From Helicobacteraceae bacterium (GTDB lineage: Bacteria > Campylobacterota > Campylobacteria > Campylobacterales > Sulfurimonadaceae), in assembly GCA_027083665.1 (NCBI GenBank), contig JALWNV010000104.1:1-5812 (forward strand): a DNA stretch of 5,812 nt, written 5' to 3'. Of this stretch, positions 1 to 5,050 are shown piece after piece. A program made the translations under genes and the position numbers. Position 1 is the first letter of the stretch. Each line of letters begins with the position of its first letter. The notes beneath the pieces are model-generated. The model was not told the origin of the DNA, ran no database searches, and saw nothing but the letters and a program-made list of their open reading frames with translations.

Positions 1-578
1 GCATAGAGCGTATGCCGTGTTCCGCTTTCGCCATTGAGCGGCAGCTCCGGTGCGGTGACGATGCCGTATTCCGGGCTCCATGCCACCGCTTCAAGCATTT
101 TGTTCCTTCCGCGGTAGCGTCGGGATTTGCGCAGCGGTTTGGGCAGTTTCACCTTCCGTTTCTCCTGACCGTCGACATCGAAAAGACCGATACGGGGTTG
201 GCGCTCGAACGAAACGAGCAGGCCGTCGGGAGTCCATGCCAGCCCTTCGGCGTCCGTATATTTCCCATGCAGCTTTTTTCCACTGCGATCACGCAGCGCA
301 CGGGCCGAAAGCAGCTCGACGGAAACGATCCGGTTGCGGTGAACGGCCATCTTCATGCCGTAGAGAAACCCTTGATCGCTCACGCCGTATAACATGCCTG
401 TTTTGGCGTGATAGGCGAGACCGGAGAGCTCCGTAAAGGGTATGCCGTCTTTTTTTCGAAAATGTATCTCTTTTATATCGAGTATGGCGAGGGTGGAATG
501 TTCAAACGGCTCGGGGTGCGACAATGCCCGGATGCAGATCGGAACACTCAGCAGCCAAACGAATAACAGCGGGTGCAC
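1..578 (-). CDS. Secreted esterase-like activity of phytase family protein (C-terminus cut off by window edge)
   Basis: The visible 192 codons begin with a GTG at 578 and read to the left edge without a stop, so the C-terminal part is missing. Residues 1-20 form a hydrophobic leader (LLFVWLLSVPICI), suggesting export to the periplasm. Family-like blocks follow in order: LSGLAYHAKTGMLYGVSDQG (51-70), DAEGLAWTPDGLLVSFER (109-126), then PRIGLFD (128-134), and NKMLEAVAWSPEYGIVTAPE (159-178). These match the pattern of the phytase-like beta-propeller family (PF13449 type), known as 'esterase-like activity of phytase'; its real substrates are mostly unknown. The GTG lies 2 bases after the rnz stop with no good Shine-Dalgarno, so translation is probably coupled to rnz. 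A TTG at 584-582, overlapping the rnz stop, is a possible alternative start. Family assignment is fairly secure; catalytic function is not established. Confidence 0.85.
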   Translation of the reverse strand, partial: MHPLLFVWLLSVPICIRALSHPEPFEHSTLAILDIKEIHFRKKDGIPFTELSGLAYHAKTGMLYGVSDQGFLYGMKMAVHRNRIVSVELLSARALRDRSGKKLHGKYTDAEGLAWTPDGLLVSFERQPRIGLFDVDGQEKRKVKLPKPLRKSRRYRGRNKMLEAVAWSPEYGIVTAPELPLNGESGTRHTLY

Positions 579-580
579 CG

Positions 581-1552
581 TCAATCTTTCGGCGTGCAGG
601 CGGTACCTGCGGCGTTGTCTTTTTTGACGACACCCCTGTGGAGCCCGAAGCGGTCGAAGTCGTTTGCGATGAAAAACCGCCCCTTGTAGTATCGTCCGAT
701 CTCTTCGGCAATCGCTTCTATGCCGTCTCTCCCGTAGCGGGCACTGATATGAGTGGCGATCAGGTTTTTGACACCGAACCGCTGTGCCGTTTTACCCAGC
801 TGCAGAGCCGTGGTATGCAGGAGCTTCTGTTTCAACGCGTCGTAGACCGTCTGGGTATAAGTGCATTCGTGCACAAGCAAGTCGAGATCGTTCAGGTCGT
901 CGCCCAGCACGGCCGGGTCCGCATTGTCGCCGGCAACGATGATGCGGCGGCCGGGACGCGGGGCGAGCATATAGTCGGCGGGCTCGAAGACTTTTCCTCC
1001 GAATGCGACTTGCCGCCCCCGTTTCAGCTCACCGTACAGCGGTGAGGGTTCCAGGCCCGCAGCGCGCAGCTTCGGTTCGTCGAGACGGTTGGAAATATCG
1101 TGTTCTTTGAGATGAAACGCGAAGCTTTCGACGGAGTGCAGCAGCGGCAGCACCGTCAGGGTGAATCGGTCGAACGCAAAAGTCTCGCCCGCTTCGAATT
1201 CGATGATCCGCAGTTCATAGCCGAGGGTTTCGTGCGAAAGGTTCGTTACGCATTCGACAAACCGCCTGATTCCTTTGGGACCGTAAAGTGTCAACGGGCG
1301 CAGCGCACCGTCGAGCGATTTGGATGCCAGCAGTCCCGGCAGTCCGTAGAGATGGTCGCCGTGAAGATGGGTGATGAAGATCGCGGCGAGCTTTCCGACG
1401 GAAAGCGGGGCCTCCAGCAGCCGGTGCTGCGTACCCTCTCCGCAGTCGAAAAGGTACCATTTGCCGTCTTGCCCGAACTGCAGTGCGGTTGCCGAAACGT
1501 TGCGCTCTTTGGTCGGCTTGCCTGCGCTCGTACCGAGAAACGTCAGCTGCAT
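581..1552 (-). CDS. rnz: Ribonuclease Z (tRNA 3'-end processing endonuclease)
   Basis: This 323-residue protein is a close match to the short bacterial RNase Z/ElaC family, a cytoplasmic zinc metallo-beta-lactamase-fold nuclease that cuts tRNA precursors 3' of the discriminator base. The N-terminus MQLTFLGTSAGKPTKERNVS is typical. The zinc motif HLHGDH lies at 62-67, followed by LYGLPGLL (68-75). Further likely metal ligands are His139 (LLHS), Asp209 (AGDN) and His268 (ATHIS). The catalytic-region His246 (HTTALQ) is present. The flexible-arm (exosite) signature lies around 164-180 (AAGLEPSPLYGELKRG). The frame stays open upstream to 1714, but the start at 1552 is chosen because it gives the canonical N-terminus, sits 2 bases after the preceding stop, and has AGGA (1566-1563) about 10 bases upstream. 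The C-terminal tail of about 20 residues (from about 304) is slightly longer than in the E. coli enzyme. Confidence 0.97.
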   Translation of the reverse strand: MQLTFLGTSAGKPTKERNVSATALQFGQDGKWYLFDCGEGTQHRLLEAPLSVGKLAAIFITHLHGDHLYGLPGLLASKSLDGALRPLTLYGPKGIRRFVECVTNLSHETLGYELRIIEFEAGETFAFDRFTLTVLPLLHSVESFAFHLKEHDISNRLDEPKLRAAGLEPSPLYGELKRGRQVAFGGKVFEPADYMLAPRPGRRIIVAGDNADPAVLGDDLNDLDLLVHECTYTQTVYDALKQKLLHTTALQLGKTAQRFGVKNLIATHISARYGRDGIEAIAEEIGRYYKGRFFIANDFDRFGLHRGVVKKDNAAGTACTPKD

Positions 1553-1554
1553 CC

Positions 1555-2100
1555 TCACTGTTTCCTGTACGTCCCCGTCAGGACCGCTTCTTGGAGCACA
1601 TGTCCGCGCATCGCGCGCATTACCGCATCCTTGTCCGGTATCGCGGCAAAAGTGAGTATGGTATCGAGTGCGTAAAGTTTGAAAAAATAGCGGTGCCGTC
1701 CGATCGGCGGGCACGGACCGCCGAAGCGGGTACGGTTCCAGCTATTGATTCCCTCCCGCGTTCCTGTCGGCAGGCCGTGTCCGTAGACGGCTTCGGGCAA
1801 TGCTGTGATATCGGGCGGCAGATTGTACAGCACCCAGTGCACCCATGTCATCTTCGGTGCGTCGGGGTCCGGTGCGTCGGGATCGTCAACGATCAGCACC
1901 AGCGATTTCGCCGCCGGATCGACACCGTCAAAGCGCAGCGGGGGATTGATATCCCTGCCGTCGCAGGTATAAAGAGCCGGAATCGGCCCGCCGTTTCCGA
2001 AAGCCGGTGAATGGATTTGAAGCGCCATGCTTTTTCCTCCGTACAGTGTCGTTATGATCATCAATGCCGTTATGAATATCGCGGCAATCCGTCTATGCAT
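1555..2100 (-). CDS. YbhB/YbcL family Raf kinase inhibitor-like protein (PEBP), probably exported
   Basis: This 181-residue protein belongs to the bacterial phosphatidylethanolamine-binding protein family. The ligand-pocket motif DDPDAP is at 72-77, WVHWVLYNLP at 86-95, and the second signature GPCPPIGRHRYFFKLYAL at 128-144. Residues 1-25 resemble a signal peptide (positive MHRR, then a hydrophobic stretch, ending near KSMA), so the full-length product should be periplasmic like YbcL. The ATG at 2100 has a strong AAGGAGG four bases upstream. A second in-frame ATG (Met25, 2028-2026) has its own GGAGG seven bases upstream and would give a 157-residue form without leader, about the size of cytoplasmic YbhB. 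A 15-bp near-perfect tandem repeat duplicates the DPDAP codons (residues 73-82). It is the first gene of the operon with rnz. The physiological role of bacterial PEBPs is poorly defined. Confidence 0.93.
   Translation of the reverse strand: MHRRIAAIFITALMIITTLYGGKSMALQIHSPAFGNGGPIPALYTCDGRDINPPLRFDGVDPAAKSLVLIVDDPDAPDPDAPKMTWVHWVLYNLPPDITALPEAVYGHGLPTGTREGINSWNRTRFGGPCPPIGRHRYFFKLYALDTILTFAAIPDKDAVMRAMRGHVLQEAVLTGTYRKQ
2036..2040 (-). promoter_or_regulatory. Possible internal ribosome binding site for a leaderless PEBP form
   Basis: On the minus strand GGAGGA, within the codons for Gly21-Gly22, stands seven bases before the in-frame ATG of Met25 (2028-2026). Spacing and sequence are ideal for initiation. 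The product would begin MALQIHSPAF and lack the export signal. Its use in vivo is inferred, not shown. Confidence 0.4.
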
Positions 2101-2104
2101 TCCC

Positions 2105-2111
2105 CCTCCTT
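2105..2111 (-). promoter_or_regulatory. Strong ribosome binding site of the PEBP gene
   Basis: On the minus strand AAGGAGG is followed by GGGA and then the ATG at 2100. It is a full match to the anti-Shine-Dalgarno consensus and supports the start that includes the signal peptide. Confidence 0.75.
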
Positions 2112-2222
2112 TTATCCATATATTAAAGCGGCGTTCAAGCTGCCGATACCGACAATATGGAGTCGGAGGCTTTAGCCCCGCTTATGCCTGTACGGTTTTC
2201 CGCTCCTAGTGACCTAGAGATT

Positions 2223-2236
2223 AATAGTATACTATT
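2223..2236. promoter_or_regulatory. 14-bp perfect palindrome, candidate operator overlapping a -10 element
   Basis: AATAGTATACTATT is identical to its reverse complement. It contains TATACT (2228-2233), a plausible -10 box, and ends 25 bases before the DUF434 ATG. A dimeric regulator bound here would block that promoter. Alternatively it is simply an AT-rich promoter core with chance symmetry. Confidence 0.35.
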
Positions 2237-2261
2237 GTGAATGTAAAAAGAAGGAAGTTTC

Positions 2262-2984
2262 ATGCGAAAACACCGAGGAGCAGCACCCGGGGACGCCCTT
2301 TTTTTCGATGAAAACCGCCTTGGACGTCTGCGCGAAGCGGTTTGCGACCTCTCCTGGCTTCTGATACGCGGCTATAGGGCCGGTGCCGCCGTGACATTTG
2401 TGGGGAACCGTTATCAGCTCAGCACGCGCGAACGCCGCGCCATCGTCCACGTCGCCAGTGACGGCGCTGCACGCACTCTCCCGGAAACGTTCGATACGCT
2501 CAAAGACGATAACGTCTGTATCGATGGATTCAACTTGCTGATCACGCTCGAAACGGCGCTTGGCGGCGGTATCGTCTTGCCGGGGATGGACGGCTGCTAC
2601 CGCGATATCGCCGATATCCGCGGCTCCTACAGCTTGCGGATCGAAACCGAAGCGGCGGTCGAACTGGCGCTGGAGACGCTCAAAGCGGCCGGTGTCGCCG
2701 AAGCCGTCTGGCTTTTCGACCGGCCGGTCTCCAACAGCGGCCGGCTCGCGAAACTTGTTAACGAGACGGCCGAAAAGCTCGGTATCCCCGCCCGGGCCGG
2801 GACTGCCGACCGGGTCGACAGTAGGATCAAAGCCTGCGACGGCGTTGCCGTCACGGCCGATTCGGACATCCTTTCGCATACGAAACGATGGTTCGACCTT
2901 GCCGGCTGGATCATTACCCGCAGAATCAAAGACGCGAACATCGTCGATCTGCGGTGCCCGGAAGCCGTGCAGGGATTATCCTAA
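2262..2984 (+). CDS. DUF434 domain-containing protein (uncharacterised, possible PIN/NYN-like nuclease fold)
   Basis: This 240-residue protein has the layout of DUF434 proteins. The N-terminal block has LREAVCDLSWLLIRGYRAGAA (23-43) and VGNRYQLSTRERRAI (47-61). A second domain (DUF5616-like) starts at IDGFNLLITLE (87-97) and continues with DGCYRDIADIRGSY (110-123), WLFDRPVSNSGR (150-161), TADRVDSRIKACDG (181-194) and TADSDIL (198-204). The conserved Asp/Glu set (D88, E97, D110, D115, D153, D183, D186, D200, D202) and the 'IDGFN' opening resemble PIN/NYN metal-dependent RNases. That similarity is my inference; no member function is known to me. The ATG at 2262 is supported by AAGGA six bases upstream. 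It is monocistronic here, and its last 9 bases overlap the converging methyltransferase gene. Confidence 0.88.
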   Translation: MRKHRGAAPGDALFFDENRLGRLREAVCDLSWLLIRGYRAGAAVTFVGNRYQLSTRERRAIVHVASDGAARTLPETFDTLKDDNVCIDGFNLLITLETALGGGIVLPGMDGCYRDIADIRGSYSLRIETEAAVELALETLKAAGVAEAVWLFDRPVSNSGRLAKLVNETAEKLGIPARAGTADRVDSRIKACDGVAVTADSDILSHTKRWFDLAGWIITRRIKDANIVDLRCPEAVQGLS

Positions 2985-3506
2985 AAAAAGTGATTTCAGA
3001 CACTCCCGGTTTCCGGGAAAAAGCGGAACTTCTTTGGTATAACGGGCATAAGCCTCCCCGAACTTCCTGCGGCACTCCATCTCTTCGAAAACAATCACCA
3101 TCAGTACGATAAACACCATCTCGGCCGGGGCGACGAAAAGCATGAACGTCGGCGAGCCCAGCACCAATGCGACAGAGAGCGGAATCAGGGTCAGGCCGAA
3201 CAGCATGGGATGGCGGGTGCAGCGGTAGATGCCCGCCCTCACGAGCCGGTTGGTCTCCAGGCGCGGCAGTTCTCCCTCCCGGCCGTGTGCGGCCAGCTCG
3301 CGTCCGCCGACGGCGGCGGCGTGGAAAGCGAGCTTCATCAGGAGAACTCCGGCAACAAACGTTCCGATGTGAAACCATGCGTTGAAAAAAAGGCTGTCGT
3401 GATGCGAAAGATCGCGTCCGACCGATACCGATGCTCCGCCGATGAACAGAAGCAGCCAAAGCAATATCCGGAAGACGACGGAGCCCGTCGTTTTAATCTG
3501 CTTCAC
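2976..3506 (-). CDS. Integral membrane methyltransferase of the isoprenylcysteine carboxyl / phospholipid methyltransferase (ICMT/PEMT) type
   Basis: This 176-residue membrane protein has about four hydrophobic segments (roughly 10-29, 44-64, 101-118 and 121-140). The family signature follows: RLVRAGIYRCTRHPMLFGLTL (87-107) with the RHPM motif at 98-101, and EEMECRRKFGEAYARYTKEVP (141-161). These are the SAM-binding C-terminal elements of ICMT/PEMT-like enzymes. The bacterial substrate is unknown and could be a lipid or small hydrophobic molecule. The start is a GTG at 3506, chosen because it precedes the first membrane segment and lies only 9 bases after the stop of the small acidic gene. 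No Shine-Dalgarno is visible, so translational coupling is likely. The 3' end overlaps the DUF434 gene tail to tail by 9 bases. Confidence 0.88.
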   Translation of the reverse strand: MKQIKTTGSVVFRILLWLLLFIGGASVSVGRDLSHHDSLFFNAWFHIGTFVAGVLLMKLAFHAAAVGGRELAAHGREGELPRLETNRLVRAGIYRCTRHPMLFGLTLIPLSVALVLGSPTFMLFVAPAEMVFIVLMVIVFEEMECRRKFGEAYARYTKEVPLFPGNRECLKSLFLG

Positions 3507-3515
3507 ACTTTGGAC

Positions 3516-3728
3516 TCAGCGCCGTGAATCCGCCGTTTTTTCCAAAAGCGCTTTGAGCACTTCCTCGCGTGACACATGATGGCCGGTCTCCACCAATACC
3601 TCGATGGCTGCTTCGAGCATGTCGTAGCAGGCCGGTCCGATCTCCTCTTCGTCTTCTTCCTCGAGCTCGTCGTAATCCGAGGCGTCGTAAAGTGCCTGTT
3701 TCCAGTATTCCTTGTCGTATTCGTACAT
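3516..3728 (-). CDS. Small highly acidic hypothetical protein (70 residues)
   Basis: I do not recognise a named family. The product is rich in Asp and Glu (22 of 70 residues), with an acidic run at 18-29 (DYDELEEEDEEE), an aromatic/Tyr-rich N-terminus (MYEYDKEYW), and a C-terminal part that looks helical (CYDMLEAAIEVLVETG, then HVSREEVLKALLEK). It has no signal peptide or membrane segment, so it is probably cytoplasmic. The ATG at 3728 has only a weak AAGGCGG nearby. Support for reality: it lies 9 bases before a methyltransferase start that lacks its own ribosome site, and it has a coherent acidic/amphipathic composition. An overlapping open frame in another phase (3493-3762) gives an arginine-rich, low-sense product and is judged a shadow. 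Confidence 0.65.
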   Translation of the reverse strand: MYEYDKEYWKQALYDASDYDELEEEDEEEIGPACYDMLEAAIEVLVETGHHVSREEVLKALLEKTADSRR

Positions 3729-3871
3729 AAACCGCCTTATGGATTAATTTGGCTTCAATCATGCCACCGAAGGGTAAAAACGTAGCTGAAAGTAAGAAAA
3801 ATATGCTAACATTGCATTACCAAACGGCCTCCCTGGAGTGTTGGCCGTTTGCTTTTCGCCAAGGCTGACCG
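3729..3871. promoter_or_regulatory. Divergent intergenic region upstream of the acidic-protein/methyltransferase unit and mtfA
   Basis: This AT-richer stretch separates the minus-strand pair from the plus-strand peptidase gene. TATGCT (3802-3807) is a possible plus-strand -10 element; no good -35 is visible. The right half contains a strong inverted repeat (separate entry). AAGG (3861-3864), seven bases before the ATG at 3872, is the likely ribosome binding site of the peptidase gene. Confidence 0.45.
3821..3857 (+). terminator. Terminator-like hairpin in the mtfA leader (possible attenuator)
   Basis: CAAACGGCC (3821-3829) and GGCCGTTTG (3843-3851) form a perfect 9-bp stem around a 13-base loop, followed by CTTTTC (3852-3857). 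On the plus strand this has the shape of an intrinsic terminator with a short U-run. No plus-strand gene ends just upstream, so it could attenuate the leader transcript of mtfA. It could instead be a protein-binding inverted repeat. Confidence 0.4.
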
Positions 3872-4717
3872 ATGCCCTATCCCCTCGCGATTTTACTGAT
3901 ATTTTCCACGGTATTTGTCCTTGCCGCTCTTTTTTATCTCTATCGATGGTACCGGGAACGACAGCAGATCAAAAAAGCGATGACGATGCCTTTTCCCGAC
4001 GCATGGCGGCACTACCTCGAACATACCGTCCATTATCCCCGGCTCGACGCGGAGCAAAAGCGGCGGATCGAACGCTCGGTCTTGAAATTCATCTTCACCA
4101 AACGGTTTGTCGGCATCGGTCTCGACGTGACGGACGAGATGAAGGTCGTCACCGCCTTTTACGCCTGCTTGATCGTGCTCGGCAAACCCGGGTACTGTTA
4201 TACCTCTCTCAAAACCGTGTTGATCTACTCTCATGACTTTATCGTCAAACAGGTGCAGGGCAACGGCGGGATCTTTACCGAAGGCGCTTTCGTACTCGAA
4301 GGTCAGTCCAATGCGGAGACCGTCGTCCTCTCTTGGCACGAGGTCCGCAAACAGGCTTATCATCTGACACATCACAATGTTGTCGTTCATGAGTTCGCCC
4401 ACGAACTCGATTTCGAAGACGGTCTCCCCGACGGGACGCCGCCGCTTCAGCGCGGTCTTTACGATCGTTGGAGCCGTATCATGCAGCGTGATTATGCCGC
4501 CCTTTCGCAGGCAGTGACCCGGGGCCGGTATCTCGAAAAGTACAAGCTGCTCGGCGACTACGCCGCCACCAACGAGGCTGAATTTTTCGCCGTTGCCAGC
4601 GAACTCTTTTTCGAACACCCCCGCAAGCTCTACAGGCATTTTCCCGAACTTTTCAATCTTTTCAGGGATTTTTACTCGTTCGATCCCCGTGACTGGATTC
4701 CCCCGGCCGAAGAGTAG
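3872..4717 (+). CDS. mtfA: Zinc-dependent M90-family peptidase, MtfA-like, with N-terminal membrane anchor
   Basis: This 281-residue protein matches the MtfA/M90 metallopeptidase family. The zinc motif HEFAHELD is at 173-180 (H173, E174, H177). The region DYAATNEAEFFAVASELFF (229-247) aligns with the C-terminal helix of E. coli MtfA, where Glu237 would correspond to the third zinc ligand. The stretch AFYACLIVLG (95-104) is also family-like. Residues 5-25 are a hydrophobic segment followed by YRWYRER, so the protein is probably anchored in the inner membrane with the peptidase domain in the cytoplasm. E. coli MtfA has no such anchor. E. coli MtfA binds and inactivates the glucose repressor Mlc (DgsA). 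A Campylobacterota cell is unlikely to use that circuit, so the substrate here is unknown. The ATG at 3872 has AAGG seven bases upstream. The protein ends 354 bases before purM. Confidence 0.92.
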   Translation: MPYPLAILLIFSTVFVLAALFYLYRWYRERQQIKKAMTMPFPDAWRHYLEHTVHYPRLDAEQKRRIERSVLKFIFTKRFVGIGLDVTDEMKVVTAFYACLIVLGKPGYCYTSLKTVLIYSHDFIVKQVQGNGGIFTEGAFVLEGQSNAETVVLSWHEVRKQAYHLTHHNVVVHEFAHELDFEDGLPDGTPPLQRGLYDRWSRIMQRDYAALSQAVTRGRYLEKYKLLGDYAATNEAEFFAVASELFFEHPRKLYRHFPELFNLFRDFYSFDPRDWIPPAEE

Positions 4718-4719
4718 AA

Positions 4720-4785
4720 CGGGGTATGGACAAGGACGTCTCCGGAGGTGCCCCCAGGGCCATTAAGCTAAGGAGTCACACATAG
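4720..4785 (+). pseudogene. Possible eroded TnpB C-terminus (very tentative)
   Basis: In the frame starting at 4720 the sequence reads GMDKDVSGGAPRAIKLRSHT and then two consecutive stops (TAG 4783, TAA 4786). The pattern of a Gly/Asp/Ser-Gly-Gly segment followed by a short basic 'IKLRS' tail just before a structured RNA recalls the C-terminal tails of some IS200/IS605 TnpB proteins, which overlap the start of their reRNA. The match is by memory and weak, and no zinc ribbon or catalytic motif remains. It could be random non-coding sequence. Confidence 0.2.
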
Positions 4786-4819
4786 TAATGCAGCTACCCG
4801 TAAAAGCGCCAAGGGCGCG

Positions 4820-4878
4820 CGGGCACACTCCGAGAGCACTTCTTTCAGGGCGCCCGTTGCCGACAAGTGCTAAAGCAC
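4820..4878 (+). other. Possible RNA pseudoknot with competing hairpin
   Basis: CGGGC (4820-4824) pairs GCCCG (4852-4856), and AGCACTT (4835-4841) pairs AAGTGCT (4865-4871). The two helices interlock in the order 1-2-1'-2', an H-type pseudoknot. GTGC/GCAC (4867-4870/4875-4878) and CCCG/CGGG (4797-4800/4820-4823) offer alternative pairings, which could mean a switch between two states or simply redundancy in GC-rich sequence. Confidence 0.4.
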
Positions 4879-4896
4879 AGTACAAGCGAGGCACTC

Positions 4897-4925
4897 AATG
4901 CTGAGTCGTAAGCGAACTCAGCGTT
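4897..4925 (+). repeat. Strong RNA hairpin within the structured region
   Basis: AATGCTGAGT (4897-4906) pairs with ACTCAGCGTT (4916-4925) over 10 bp with one T-G wobble. Beyond a single bulged A (4915) it adds two C-G pairs and closes on a TAAG tetraloop (4909-4912). It is the longest stem in the mtfA-purM gap. Confidence 0.65.
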
Positions 4926-4931
4926 AGCGTA

Positions 4932-4959
4932 GCCAAAGGGGCTGCTTTGCTCCTTTGGC
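4932..4959 (+). repeat. Perfect 8-bp hairpin within the structured region
   Basis: GCCAAAGG (4932-4939) and CCTTTGGC (4952-4959) are exact inverted copies around a 12-base loop. The sequence after it (GTCTTAACTT) is not a good U-run, so an intrinsic terminator is unlikely. Confidence 0.6.
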
Positions 4960-5015
4960 GTCTTAACTTAACGGCATTGAAAGTGCCCCTAAACCGCAAC
5001 TCACTCTTGCTTCGA

Positions 5016-5021
5016 TATACT
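5016..5021 (+). promoter_or_regulatory. Possible -10 element of a purM promoter
   Basis: TATACT stands 50 bases before the purM start. There is no recognisable -35 at normal spacing. If used, the transcript would start near 5028 and its leader would hold the GGCACC/GGTGCC hairpin. Confidence 0.2.
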
Positions 5022-5032
5022 TTCAGCTACAA

Positions 5033-5050
5033 GGCACCCTTTGCGGTGCC
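5033..5050 (+). repeat. Hairpin directly upstream of the purM ribosome binding site
   Basis: GGCACC (5033-5038) and GGTGCC (5045-5050) form a perfect 6-bp stem with a CTTTGC loop. It ends 11 bases before GGAG (5062-5065), the purM Shine-Dalgarno, which is six bases from the ATG. Its position suits either translational control of purM or the right-end hairpin of an IS200/IS605-type element. Confidence 0.5.

Larger units (their letters stand above)
2101..2261. promoter_or_regulatory. Divergent promoter region between the PEBP-rnz operon and the DUF434 gene
   Basis: These 161 bases separate divergently transcribed genes and must hold promoters for both. Visible elements are AT-rich TATATTAAAG (2119-2128), near the PEBP start; a small inverted repeat CCGAC/GTCGG (2149-2153/2162-2166); a CCTAG direct repeat (2205-2209 and 2213-2217); and the palindrome at 2223-2236. 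No convincing paired -35/-10 set can be picked for either direction, and no coding frame is supported here. Confidence 0.6.

Noticed and set aside
524..1675. Plus-strand open frames opposite rnz
   Set aside because: They oppose the unmistakable RNase Z frame and show no family features.
2232..2879. 215-residue open frame on the minus strand opposite the DUF434 gene
   Set aside because: It is arginine/aspartate-rich antisense to a recognisable family; long antisense frames are common in GC-rich DNA.
3004..3018. Hairpin TCCCGG-TTT-CCGGGA near the convergent gene ends
   Set aside because: It lies inside the methyltransferase coding sequence and has no U-run after it on either strand, so a terminator is not supported.
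3893..4639. 248-residue open frame on the minus strand opposite mtfA
   Set aside because: It is antisense to the M90 peptidase, whose HEFAH motif and family blocks are on the plus strand.
4788..4904. 38-residue basic open frame beginning MQLPVKAPRARG
   Set aside because: It has an AAGGAG 12 bases upstream, but the spacing is long, it lies entirely in the structured region, and its basic, low-complexity product resembles nothing I know.
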